From Athripsodes cinereus (lineage: Eukaryota > Arthropoda > Insecta > Trichoptera > Leptoceridae), in contig OX388307.1 of the NCBI GenBank assembly GCA_947579605.1, forward strand, positions 5,309,237-5,373,236: 64,000 bases of DNA. The letters run 5' to 3'. The translations under genes and the position numbers were made by a program. Shown piece after piece: positions 26,011-35,045 of this stretch. Each line of letters begins with the position of its first letter. The first letter of the stretch is position 1. The notes beneath the pieces were generated by a model. That model was not told the DNA's origin and did no database searches. It saw only the letters and a program-made list of their open reading frames with translations.

Positions 26011-26475
26011 CTATTATACTATAGTATACTATACCATCACGGCATATCTATATATAAATATATAAATTTACTCTATTCTATTGTAATTGTTGTTTTTTGA
26101 TTTATCTGTTGTGTTTGGTTATGTATGTTTTGTAGAGCACATAAGGGTAATATAGGGATCTTCACTGGTTTGCTTATTGCTAAATATGTTATAGACCATT
26201 GTATTTTTTGTATCAACTGTATGTATCCTGTAAAATTGAAATAAATAAATATCCCACAAGTGGGGTAGCCAGCAGATCAGCTGCATGTAAGAAACATGCA
26301 AACTGTCCTCTTCGTGCCAATATAAAATCAAGACATTCAGGATGGGTGGCAAACCTCATCGCTGAATTTAAGATGTATAATGTCTTAATTTTTTCGAACA
26401 TCTGCGAACAGGACACTCGAAAACTTACGCAGAAGAGTGGGAGACCAATTCTTTACCGGGTGCTCCACGGGATAC
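26011..26475 (-). mobile_element. Family B retroposon with a nested insertion
   Basis: The element is bounded by a perfect 9-bp duplication, TATAATCTA, at 26002-26010 and 26476-26484. Removing an internal insertion at 26049-26248 leaves about 260 bp, the full family B length. Its own-strand 5' end is TCCCGTGGAGCACCCGG. Open frames across it on both strands are artefacts. Confidence 0.82.
26049..26248 (+). mobile_element. Short retroposon nested in family B
   Basis: The family B sequence is interrupted after GGCATATC and resumes at ATATCCCACAAG. ATATC is duplicated at 26044-26048 and 26249-26253. The insert ends GAAATAAATAA, a polyadenylation-signal-like A-rich tail, so it is probably a retroposon inserted in plus orientation. 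Family unknown. Confidence 0.65.
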
Positions 26476-26496
26476 TATAATCTAAAATTTAATATT

Positions 26497-26759
26497 TAAA
26501 CACTGTTTCATTTTCACATGATATGATTTTGTATTTAGTCAATTTGCAATGACTAAATACAAATTGCCGAATGCTTTCGCATTGGGGCAAAAATTAAAAC
26601 TGAGTTTTAGTAATTATAATATTTGTATATCGTACGTTTTTACTAAGTTTTAAGTAGCTCTTGCCTTGAAGATGCCGCAGGGCAAAAGCGCTCGGCAACT
26701 AGTTTTTAGTCTTTGTTAATTGACTAAATACAAAACCATGTGTGAAAATAACAGTGTTC
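26497..26759. mobile_element. Fold-back MITE with TAATATT target duplication
   Basis: Left end AAACACTGTTTCATTTTCAC and right end (reverse complement) AACACTGTTATTTTCACAC pair through about 45 bp, including TTTTGTATTTAGTCAATT on both arms. Inner arms (TTGCCGAATGCTTTCGC and a diverged complement) extend the hairpin. TAATATT flanks both sides (26490-26496, 26760-26766). No coding region. The superfamily is not decided; a 7-8-bp duplication would suit hAT. Confidence 0.68.
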
Positions 26760-26843
26760 TAATATTGCATTACAATGCAATATTAAAACACTATTAATAT
26801 TAAAAAATATACATATTGAGATGAATTTTCACAATATTAACGC

Positions 26844-26940
26844 TACTACTACTACTACTACTATACCATCACGGCATATCCCACAAGTGGGGTAGCCAGC
26901 AGATCAGCTGCATGTAAGAAACATGCAAACTGTCCTCTAC
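26844..26940 (-). mobile_element. Family B retroposon, 97-bp 5'-truncated copy
   Basis: The element lies between perfect 8-bp copies of ATTAACGC (26836-26843 and 26941-26948). It contains only the family B 3' end with a clean (TAG)n tail, read on the minus strand. The combination of 5' truncation, intact simple-sequence tail and target duplication is diagnostic of target-primed reverse transcription. Confidence 0.85.
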
Positions 26941-27014
26941 ATTAACGCACCAACTTTAAATTTAATAAAATTATTGTGTATGAGAGGGAGCACTAGTGAT
27001 GGTACAGTAGTACC

Positions 27015-27016
<2 letters not shown>

Positions 27017-27082
<66 letters not shown>

Positions 27083-27239
27083 TATATCTGGGTTTTGTTA
27101 TAAACCCAAATACAACCTTATACACCTTTCACACTAAGCTAAAAGCTTGTGCCGTGAAAGGGGAGTTTGCCGGCACCTGGGATCGAACCAACGACCCCCT
27201 GTTCTGAAGGCCGAGACTCTACCTCCAGGCTACCGACGA
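27017..27239 (-). mobile_element. tRNA-derived SINE with a 59-nt homopolymer tail
   Basis: The plus strand begins with 59 consecutive T residues (27017-27075), the A tail of a minus-strand SINE. The body and the tRNA-like head follow, with an intact B box GGTTCGATCCC and the 5' end at TTCGTCGGTAGCC. A CTTTTT just before the A tail would serve as a polymerase III terminator. The long pure tail suggests a recent insertion. Confidence 0.9.
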
Positions 27240-27509
27240 ACTAATATAAATTAATACGAGTAGTTTAATATAATTTATACGACAAAATATTGCAACCTCA
27301 AAATGTTGTGTAATGGATATAAAATAAAAAGTAAGAATTCTACGAACGTGATTTGATGTTTTAAGATGTTTTATGACAAGCCTTGAATATTTCTGAGAAA
27401 AATTAAAGTAACCGACAATTTGTCAAGGTTTCGTATATCGTGTATTTATTAACAAATATTTTATTATGAAACGACATTTCATAATGTACTATACTTATAT
27501 AATACTATA
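27240..27509. other. AT-rich spacer
   Basis: Nothing was recognised in this stretch. Confidence 0.5.
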
Positions 27510-28060
27510 TTCTCACATCCGTATATCAAGTGGGGTAGGCAGAGAGAGAACCTATACCATATAGATCTATCTTTATATACTTCTTTCGGTTCTTCTACAT
27601 TCATATAATTTCTCATACACGCACGTCGATTTTTTTTACTTAACACATACCGTCCTTGAGAATTTGATCTACGTGATCAAGGCACGTTGTTTTTGGACGC
27701 CAACGCTTTTCATATTCCCTCTTTGAGATAAATTTACCTATTCTCTTTGTCGCCATTTCATAATTCATTCAATGACTTACATGTAATTTATTTACACACA
27801 TTATTCTATCCACAACACTCCTCTTGCATCCGCTTATTTTCAATTATCCTCATCTCTCACTCTATCACGCAATGCTTTACCTACCATTCTTCTCAGCGAT
27901 CGCATCTCCACAGCATTTATTTCACTTTCGTCCTTTTTCAACTACGTCCATGTTTTTCTTGCATCCATAAATGACGGAACTAAAATGGTATTCTGTTCCA
28001 GCGTTTTCACCATGTTTGACACATCGCCATTGCTGACAATGGTCGAAGTGCATCGTTGAC
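27510..28060 (-). pseudogene. Family A non-LTR RT, C-terminal part and 3' end
   Basis: On the minus strand the reading passes MDARKTWT, a stop, LKKDESEINAVEMRSLRRM, then VGKALRDRVR. After frameshifts it reaches KRWRPKTTCLDHVDQILKDG, and ends with the conserved tail containing CTGCCTACCCCACTTG. The motif INAVEMRSLRRM..G...RDR is typical of reverse transcriptases in lepidopteran LINE-like repeats. Stops and frameshifts make it non-functional. Homologous pieces lie at 42501-42932, 39430-39662, 55983-56060 and 63606-63830. Confidence 0.72.
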
Positions 28061-28800
28061 TTTAGCACCTGCCACTTTCCTCCAAAAGAAAGAAAATAGA
28101 CAATAAAAAAGACAAAAAATGTAAGTATCTAAGTACATTGCCATCTAGCTATCTCATTTCTGGAATATGCCGTGATGGTGTGTGTAGTACTTTGTAGACG
28201 GAAGACATTCAAAATTAACTCATTTGGGATATCTTCCATCTGTTTATTCATTACCTTTAGAATAAAACCTTTTCGTTTTGTGATGGATATTGGAAATTTG
28301 GAACCAATCGTTTTCGATAACCCCTTTACACGCATGCGTTGATGTCTATTCGATAGATCATTATCACATAATGAACTTTTGAATTACCTTTGCCAATTTC
28401 TATAGGTATACATGCGTGACATATTGTGAGAACAAAGATATACTGTGCGAATATATATTTTGGTTTTAATGAGTAATGTTATTAGTTAGCAAAAAAGTAG
28501 AAATATACACTTGAATATTAACCCCATTATAAAGGCATTAGAATATTGCTTACTACTATCGTTTAGGGGAATAAGTATTATAAAGGTTAGTGAAATTCGT
28601 CTAAAATTCATTATAAAACAATGATTGTTCAAAAACATATTATAAATCTTTTCAAATATAAAAATAAAACAGTTTTTTTTTAATTTATGGTGAAAAGCAC
28701 CCTTTGTTGATATGTATATTTTTTTATTTAGAATATCATTTCATACTATTAACACTAAAACATTAAATTTGATCGATTTATTTATGTAATATTTTGTCAT
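28061..28800. other. AT-rich spacer
   Basis: A short stretch at about 28166-28183 (GGAATATGCCGTGATGG) resembles the family B 3' end. Nothing else was recognised. Confidence 0.45.
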
Positions 28801-29006
28801 GCTTCTTCTTCTTCTTTGCCCTCGCCTTTATCCCATTTACTTGGGGTCAGCCGACCTCCTAGTCCTCATCTTTCATGTTTTTCGGTCCCCTGCATCCTCC
28901 GAACGCAACTCTGCCTCCTTCAGGTCCCTGCCAATTATATTGTCAATTATTTGGAAGTCCCCAGACTTCTGCGCTATCCGGGTGGTCGGTGGGTCTCCTT
29001 CAATGT
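28801..29006 (-). pseudogene. RTE-like retrotransposon 3' end
   Basis: On the minus strand the frame reads DLKEAELRSEDAGDRKT and then RRSADPK before stops, and ends in a (GAA)n tail (GAAGAAGAAGAAG). The AEDRxxW...CADP-like ending with a GAA tail is common in RTE-like elements of moths and butterflies. Two plus-strand frames here are shadows. Confidence 0.62.
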
Positions 29007-29314
29007 CATTATTAAAGCAAAATTATTAAACCATTTAAAACATAGCACTATCATAATTTTCTTTAAATTTATCGGATCATAATAATATATTATAGATCCG
29101 TCTATGAGTAAATATTAAAAAAATATTATTCCATATAGATATAACAATGCAATAATATTTCACTATAATACTGAAATTACTAACTATATTAATAATGTAG
29201 CATGTTATTTTATTGCGTAATTTCGGTTATCTTTGTGAAAAAATTATTTCTTCTCATGTGATTCACTTATTATTGTGCACAGCAGCTGTCATATAAAATT
29301 ATTATTGTTACAGT

Positions 29315-30617
29315 TAGGGATTGCAATCCAGCAAAGTGGGATCCCGCAATCCAGCGGGATCCGCGTAATTTTAGGATCTGCGGGATCCCGCAAATGCTTG
29401 CGGATCCGCAAGTGCGAATCCGCAAACTGAAGATTTTACGAAAGTCGCCAACTAAAGGTGTTACATATTTGCAAAAATACTTAAAGAAGAAACAGGAAAA
29501 GAATTATGCTTAATCTTAGATTGCTGCACTCGCTAAAACAGCTTGCTTGATATGTTAGAAAGATTTTAGTCTCAAAGTTTGCATTGAGAAGGCTCTCATC
29601 GACATAGCATCTGACATAAAATTTACGCACAAAATCAAAAACGTGATTGACAGCTTGCAGCCCTTTAAATTGGTCGTAAAGTATTATGCAGAAGAGAGTC
29701 TACACTAATAACGGCAGATATAACATTTCGATTTATTTTAGAGAAGTTAGAGAAGCTAGACACAGTATTAAGCGATGTACTATCCGGGGCGCTGCGTGCA
29801 AGAGTGAAAGAAAGATGCATTGAAATTACAGCTATGTTGATTTATTTTCCGCATCCAAAAAAATATGACTAAGAGTTGAAAACGTGCAATTCAATATTTG
29901 TAATGCCGAAAAAGAATAAGTTGCGGCAAGAAATGAAAAACATGTTACATAGAGTCATTATAGAAGACGCTCGAAATGTACAATTTGTAGCTGTAGGTGA
30001 TGTAATTGCAGATAACAGTCTCTGAATGTGGAAAACAATTTAACTTTACAAATGGAATAAGAAATGCAGCAAGACGATGAAGATTACACTAAACAGACAG
30101 AAACTGGACAAGAGAAATGCTTCGAAAAAATATTGAAAAAAGAAATGGCAGCATTTAAAAGTGATGAGTTAAAGAAAAGTATTTGACTTTGTTGCACGAC
30201 TTTTTATTAAGTATCTAACCAACAATTAGTGTGGGGGCAGAATGAGCATTTTCGGTCGCTGGCTACATATGTAGTTCCTTAAGAAGTATCTTGGAAGATA
30301 ACACCATTAATGCTATTTTTTTTAAAATCATTTTTCTAAAAAGAAAAGTGACTTTTCATTTGATATTTTAAAATTTGTTCCATAATACTTGATTGATTAG
30401 ATAATGAATTAGTAAGAAAAATAGTACCTATAGTTATGTCAAATTCATATAATATGATAGTATAGTTATTTATGTTATATTCAATTATGTACAGTAAGAT
30501 GTTGTTATTTTTTGCAATTTTTAATAATCCAGCGGGATCCCGCGGGATCCCGCTGGATTGGAGTCAATCCAGCAAAAATCCCGCGGGATTGAAAACGGTG
30601 CGGGATTGCAATCCCTA
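29315..30617 (+). mobile_element. Decayed hAT transposon with intact ends
   Basis: Both ends carry the 15-bp inverted repeat TAGGGATTGCAATCC. The element is flanked by a perfect 8-bp duplication, GTTACAGT (29307-29314 and 30618-30625). An 8-bp duplication and a TAG/CAG start are hAT hallmarks. Subterminal regions are rich in GCGGGATCCCGC-type palindromes and CAATCCAGCGGGATC repeats, possible transposase-binding sites. At 1303 bp it is much shorter than an autonomous hAT, so the gene is internally deleted. Confidence 0.9.
29640..30345 (+). pseudogene. hAT transposase remnant
   Basis: Recognisable pieces in shifting plus-strand frames are SLQPFKLVVKYYAEESTLI followed by a helical segment LEKLDTVLSDVLSGALRAR (to about 29870), and near 30230-30340 VGAE.AFSVAGYICSSLRS followed by ILEDNTINAIFF. 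The second piece matches the hAT C-terminal dimerisation region, where the motif AERxFS contains the catalytic glutamate. Most of the N-terminal and central transposase is missing and stops interrupt the rest. It cannot make an active enzyme. Confidence 0.72.
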
Positions 30618-30710
30618 GTTACAGTGTAGAGATGGTTTCACAGAATATGTACTCGTAATGCAAGTGGTTGTAAACATTTTGAAGTAAAAATAACATTAAA
30701 ATATAACTTG

Positions 30711-30780
30711 AGTTAGTTGGAAGAGATCGCGCCTCTGCGATAAACTCACCCTCTGTATGTTTATTTATTTATTTTGGACA
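30711..30780 (+). mobile_element. Family E retroposon tail fragment
   Basis: The block AGTTAGTTGGAAGAGATCGC then GCGATAAACTCACCCTCTGT recurs at 40086, 53329 and 53700. It looks like the 3' untranslated end of a LINE or SINE. This copy is short. Confidence 0.6.
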
Positions 30781-30834
30781 ATAATGTTGATAACATCTTG
30801 TTTTAATGCATTTAATATAGGTGTAAAATTCTCG

Positions 30835-30899
30835 TGTCACGGTGTTTGTTATCATACTCCTCCGAAACGGCTGAACCGATTTTGATGAAATTTTGTGTG
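30835..30899 (+). repeat. Dispersed-repeat fragment
   Basis: The sequence CTCCTCCGAAACGGCTGAAC then CGATTTTGATGAAATTTTGT resembles a very common dispersed repeat of lepidopteran genomes. This comes from memory of the pattern, not from a search. It abuts the family C fragment. Confidence 0.4.
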
Positions 30900-31080
30900 C
30901 TTATCAACGCTCTTCTCGGAGGCACAGGGCAGAAACCAACCTTCTCCATTCAGAGCGCCTCTACGCCATTCGCGTCACCTCTTCCCACGAAATTCCCTGC
31001 ACTCTGATATCGTTGTCATAGGAACGGTGTATTGTGAAAGAGGGACGCCCGGGCCGACGGAACCCTTGCGGACGGAAGAA
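30900..31080 (-). pseudogene. Family C reverse transcriptase C-terminal fragment
   Basis: On the minus strand this reads FRRPGRPSFTIHRSYDNDIR, then ISWEEVTRMA, a stop, and RRSEWRRLVSALCLREER. The same ending (ISWEEVTRMA / MSWKEVTQLV, then RRSEWRRLVSALC) is found at 32556-32700. It is the tail of a LINE-type polyprotein by pattern (GRP...W..V......R..WR), with no upstream domains. The palindromic MITE at 31084 lies immediately upstream in its reading direction. Confidence 0.58.
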
Positions 31081-31083
31081 CAG

Positions 31084-31255
31084 CAGGGCTACTCTTGACA
31101 AAACTAAAGACGATCTTAATCTAGTCTTGATCTTGATCATACGACGAACGAAGCCATATTGGCCATATAAGCCAATCATATTGGCCAAAAATACACGCAA
31201 ACCGATCGCGCGTTAGCGGTAGCGTGTTGTTTTTGACCATAGTCCCTTCATGAAT
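31084..31255. mobile_element. Palindromic MITE (PIF/Harbinger-like), copy 2, truncated
   Basis: The left end CAGGGCTACTCTTGAC is preceded by CAG (31081-31083). The left arm is intact and the centre carries an extra CATATTGGCC-containing duplication. The right arm stops at about 31250 after AGTCCCTTC, so the right inverted repeat and target copy are lost. Confidence 0.78.
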
Positions 31256-32555
31256 GCAGACTAAGAAAATATCTTTTTATTTATGGAAATAAACACGGAC
31301 TGTTTTGAGTTTTACTATACTTAGTAATAGGTATAGTAAAACTCCATAAATATTTATTACCATAAATTCATATAAAGTTTCATAAAAAAAACATCTAGGT
31401 ACTCTATTAATCAAAAAGAGCTCAAAGTGTGGGAAGACCATCATAGCGATGGGGAAACCACCTTGTAGACTTGTGTTGAATCAGACATCATGAAGACGTA
31501 AGCCTCCTTCAATAAGACGAAAATGATCCAAAAAGAATAAGAAAATGAAGAACATCTAACCCATTTTGAAAAAGTGAAAAAGGATCAAATGCTTACGACT
31601 ATAAAAAAAAATATTTTAGCAATAAAAAATAATAAGTTTGAAAATAAGTGTAATTTGCATGGTAAAAACAAAGATATACCATGTCTTTGGGTAAAAACGA
31701 GATTTCGTCTATGTAAGAAATCTGTCTACTGTTGACCACTGCATATTTTTGTGTCATGAAATTTTACTTTTTGCGATGATCTATATAAAAATTGAACATG
31801 TATAATTATATTGTATACCTACAAAGTACCCAGTTTCGGACGTGTTCTGGTTACGTATTATTGTTGCTAGATCGGTTAATATAACTAGAGTGAAGAGATG
31901 TAGGTAAATATAAATAAATAAGAGATGTAGATGTAAGTAAAGAGATGATGAAACGGATAGTGATTTGGCCGAATTCCGGATATTCTACAAAATTCTAAAC
32001 CAGATCGCTTCTTGTATTTCCTAATGTTTAGGTACACTTTCAAGCGTTCCTATGAAGATTAAGACGAAGCACACTCTGAAGAAGTATCAATATAGGTACA
32101 TTATTAAAAAAAAAGTTCGGCCAACTGGTACAGAATCGCACTGAAACCTGAATGGAGCGTGCTTGATGAAATAAAAAAACAAATGTTTTTCTGCTATATT
32201 GTTTATTATGTAGAGAGACATCTTTTGTCTTATAAGAGCGTTGAATTGAAAATATCCTTATAAGACATAATCTCTTTAAATAATATTTCTATTTTCTATT
32301 TCTATTTTTCTCAAGGCCATCCACTCGTTTGCGAGTGATTTAGGCCATCTTTAAATAATAAACAATATACTGTAGTAGAAAACTCATTTGTTTTTCGATT
32401 TCATTATGGAATTCTACTACATAAAAACCGACACAGTGAATGCAGCTTGCTTGTTTCTGCCTTGTTCTCCGGGATAAGACTATGTGATGTTTTTTTTGTT
32501 ATATGTGTTTTGTTTTAATATGACTGGTAAGATAGAAGCATTCACTAACATATAG
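31256..32555. other. AT-rich spacer
   Basis: No gene was recognised. A short palindrome, TTTTACTATAC...GTATAGTAAAA, lies at about 31311-31342. Confidence 0.5.
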
Positions 32556-32706
32556 GACAACGACAACGACATCAGAGCGCAGCGAATGTCGTGGAAAGAG
32601 GTGACGCAATTGGTGCAGAGACGCTCTGAATGGAGGAGGCTGGTTTCTGCCCTGTGCCCCCGCAAGGAGCGTTGAAGGCGATGAATGAATGAATGAATGA
32701 ATGAAT
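32556..32706 (+). pseudogene. Family C reverse transcriptase C-terminal fragment
   Basis: The plus strand reads NDIRAQRMSWKEVTQLVQRR then SEWRRLVSALCPRKER and a stop, followed by a (GAAT)n tail at about 32683-32706. It is homologous to the minus-strand copy at 30900-31080. The simple tail marks the 3' end of a 5'-truncated LINE copy. The 131-residue minus-strand frame over this region is a shadow. Confidence 0.58.
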
Positions 32707-33372
32707 TCACTAATATAGTTATAATCTCGCCACTCTTTGTCATCACATTTTTTATGTTAATCGATTTGTCGATTTCGTTTTGATTTCGAATGATGAATGT
32801 GCAAAAAGAATAAAACAAATAAATAAAAAATATCCCGCATCCGGATAACTGAAAAATTAATTTTTCTCTAGACATAAATATATAGTAGTTAGCTGAATAT
32901 AATTATTATATATAGAGTAAGCCTACCCACCTAGATATTCATTCCTATATACTCGTATTATTATTATACGAGATTATGTTGATTGCAAATGGGACATTTA
33001 TTATACCAACAACTGGTTTAACTTGTTTTTTTTTTGAAGAAGTCGAATGGTAACAATGATAATAATAACTTGCTTGTGTCAACAAAAAGAACTTTACTTG
33101 TTATATTATTTATATTTATCTATGTATTATCTCTACTTATCTTACCATATAGTATGTATAATAATATGCGATATATATTTTGCAATTGTGGTCTGATTCA
33201 TCAGACATACCTATTGTAATTAAGAAACAATTTTTTTTCACTCGTGTATTTTTCTTCCTGTTCAATTCAATGTTGAGTATCTGATTACTTGAACGAAATC
33301 AAACTCAATATTTGATATTTCAAAGCTTCCAAGTGTAACTTTGTGGAATGGCATTATGATAATAATTATTAA
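32707..33372. other. AT-rich spacer
   Basis: Nothing was recognised in this stretch. Confidence 0.5.
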
Positions 33373-33691
33373 TCTTCTTCTTCTTAAAGTGCCATGCCAG
33401 GTTCTCCCGAACGTCGGCTATCACCCTGGCGTAGGCTCCTCTATCCTGTCCTGTCCGGAACAGCTCTTCCACCCTCTGGACTCAGGTCTACTCTCGGATA
33501 TTTCTAAGTCAGGACATCTGCCGCCTTCTCACACTGCAACTAGCCTTAATTTTTCTCTTCAAAATAAGTTGGAGCAAACTATATTTCTCATTTCAAAGTA
33601 CGTGTCCCAAATATGCCATTTTCCTCATCTTTATACTGGACAACATGTCTCTATCTTTTCTTGGCCCTCCGCAACACCTCATTGTTAATAA
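33373..33691 (-). pseudogene. RTE-like RT C-terminus and 3' end
   Basis: On the minus strand, in pieces separated by frameshifts, this reads NNEVLRR, then DRDMLSSIKMRKMAYLGHVL, then RVEELFRTGQDRGAYARVIA, then DVRENLAWHFKKKK with a (GAA)n end. VLRR...KxRKMxYLGHVLR is a typical C-terminal RT signature of this group. It aligns with the better copy at 37514-38090. A MITE is inserted just upstream at 33695. Inactive. Confidence 0.7.
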
Positions 33692-33694
33692 CAG

Positions 33695-33899
33695 CAGGGC
33701 TACTCTTGACAAAACTAAACACGATCTTAATCTAGTCTTGATCTTGATCATACGACGCACGAAGTGACTATTGACCAAAAATACACGCAAACCGATCGCG
33801 CGATAGCGGTGGCGCGGTGTTTTTGACCATAGTCCCTTCGTGCGTCGTATGATCAAGACTAGATTAAGATCGTGTTTAGTTTTGTCAAGAGTAACCCTG
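33695..33899. mobile_element. Palindromic MITE (PIF/Harbinger-like), copy 3
   Basis: This intact 205-bp palindrome has ends CAGGG(C/T)TACTCTTGAC. A perfect CAG target duplication lies at 33692-33694 and 33900-33902. Both arms contain AAACACGATCTTAATC and GATCATACGACGCACGAAG. The centre holds CCGATCGCGCGATAGCGG. Confidence 0.9.
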
Positions 33900-34014
33900 C
33901 AGATTGTGCAAAATCCTTTTAGTAGGAATCAAGAAAGGTGTACCACTGCTTACAAATTGGCTTAGGCTTAATGACACCTTGTATTGGAATATAATTTCTT
34001 CACTTTGCACTAGT

Positions 34015-34050
34015 CTGATGATGGGAGCGGAAACTCCTGAAAGCCGGTTC
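34015..34050 (+). ncRNA. Hammerhead-ribozyme-like core, copy 1
   Basis: The core CTGATGA (34015-34021) is followed by a hairpin GGGAG...CTCCT, then GAAA (34039-34042) and a short self-complementary GCCGGTT. This order matches the catalytic core of a hammerhead ribozyme (CUGANGA - stem II - GAAA - minimal stem III). A second copy at 63874-63908 has stem II GAGAG...CTCTT, where an A-T pair replaces a G-C pair, a compensatory change. Stem I pairing is weak in both copies, so activity is uncertain. Penelope-like retroelements are known to carry such ribozymes. Confidence 0.42.
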
Positions 34051-34817
34051 GAGAACAATTAAGTCACCGGGAACTACTAAACAAAAAAAATCGTAATTAG
34101 TTTTAATGTTAGTCCGTTAAGTTGTGCAAAATTCATTTTAATATAAAAAATACGTGAATCTTATGCGTGTAAAACTAAAGTAATTTTATACGTGAAAATT
34201 AACAGTGTTTTTAACATTACATTTTTAATTTTGTTTTATATCAAAAAGTCTTTTATTTCTATTAATTTAACATGAACTTCCACCAAGAATCGTCGGTCGA
34301 AAAGATTGACAACAATTAATAATATAAGTTTTACTTGTTATTAATTAAAAATATAAGATTTTCTACATGCCATATCAAAATTAAACATGTGTCAGGTTTT
34401 GGGGTGTCAGCTACTGGATTTTCACTGGATGTGTCAGAAATAGGGGACGAAATGGACATTTGAAATTTATTGATTTTTTCATAAATAGGACTATTCTAGC
34501 ATCACCATTTGTTAAAATATATTAGATAATCTAATGGTCCAGCTATTTGTGTAACTCTTTTTAAAAATACCTATTGAAAAATAAATTTTTCACTAACAAA
34601 AAATTGAGCTTCTTTTCTTAGATTGTCAGCTATTGGGTATGTTACCTTATACATATTTGCGAAAGCGAATATTTATTTGACATATTATATTCCCATTGGC
34701 ATATTGTGTAAAAATTGGACACTATTAACATAACTTTTACATAAGTAAGCTCACTATAAAGTATAAAACTATAAATCTCACTTGTATGGGAGAGCAGAGA
34801 AGTGATGTAGATATGTA
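34051..34817. other. Spacer, possibly part of a retroelement terminal region
   Basis: At about 34270-34313 the segment GAACTTCCACCAAGAATCGT resembles GAACTTCCATCAAGTACCGT at 63972. Both lie near the hammerhead-like motifs, so this may be part of the same repeat family. No coding region was recognised. Confidence 0.4.
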
Positions 34818-35045
34818 TGCCTGATGATTTATTCGGCGCCGTTTATTGAAGCATCCATCTCAAGGGCGCAGGAAACTATATTAGAAGAGCGATGTCTTCA
34901 ACTTGCTCCTGAACGTTGTTGTTGATTGGTTTTTACGAAGGTCCTCGGGGAGTCGGTTCCAGAGGACGGGTCTTGCGACGCCAAAAGCCCTATTGATCTC
35001 GTCCAGCATATTGGTGGATGTCTTTGCTGAGCGCAAGGGTCTAGG
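34818..35045 (-). pseudogene. CR1/L2-like RT C-terminus
   Basis: On the minus strand this reads AFGVARPVLWNRLPEDLR, then KNQSTTTFRSKLKTSLF, a stop, and a tail with AAACGGCGCCGAATAAATCAT. The plus-strand copy at 50.5 kb reads SVWNRLPTDLRVNQSTTTFR, then TKLKTLLF, with the same AAACGGCGCC element in its tail. The plus-strand frame at 34903-35085 is a shadow. It is 5'-truncated and inactive. Confidence 0.75.

Noticed and set aside
26923..27207. Frame containing a run of phenylalanine (plus strand) or lysine (minus strand)
   Set aside because: It is translation of the 59-base homopolymer tail of a SINE.
32480..32875. 131-residue minus-strand frame
   Set aside because: It is antisense to the family C reverse transcriptase fragment and includes the (GAAT)n tail as a HSFIHSFIH-like repeat.
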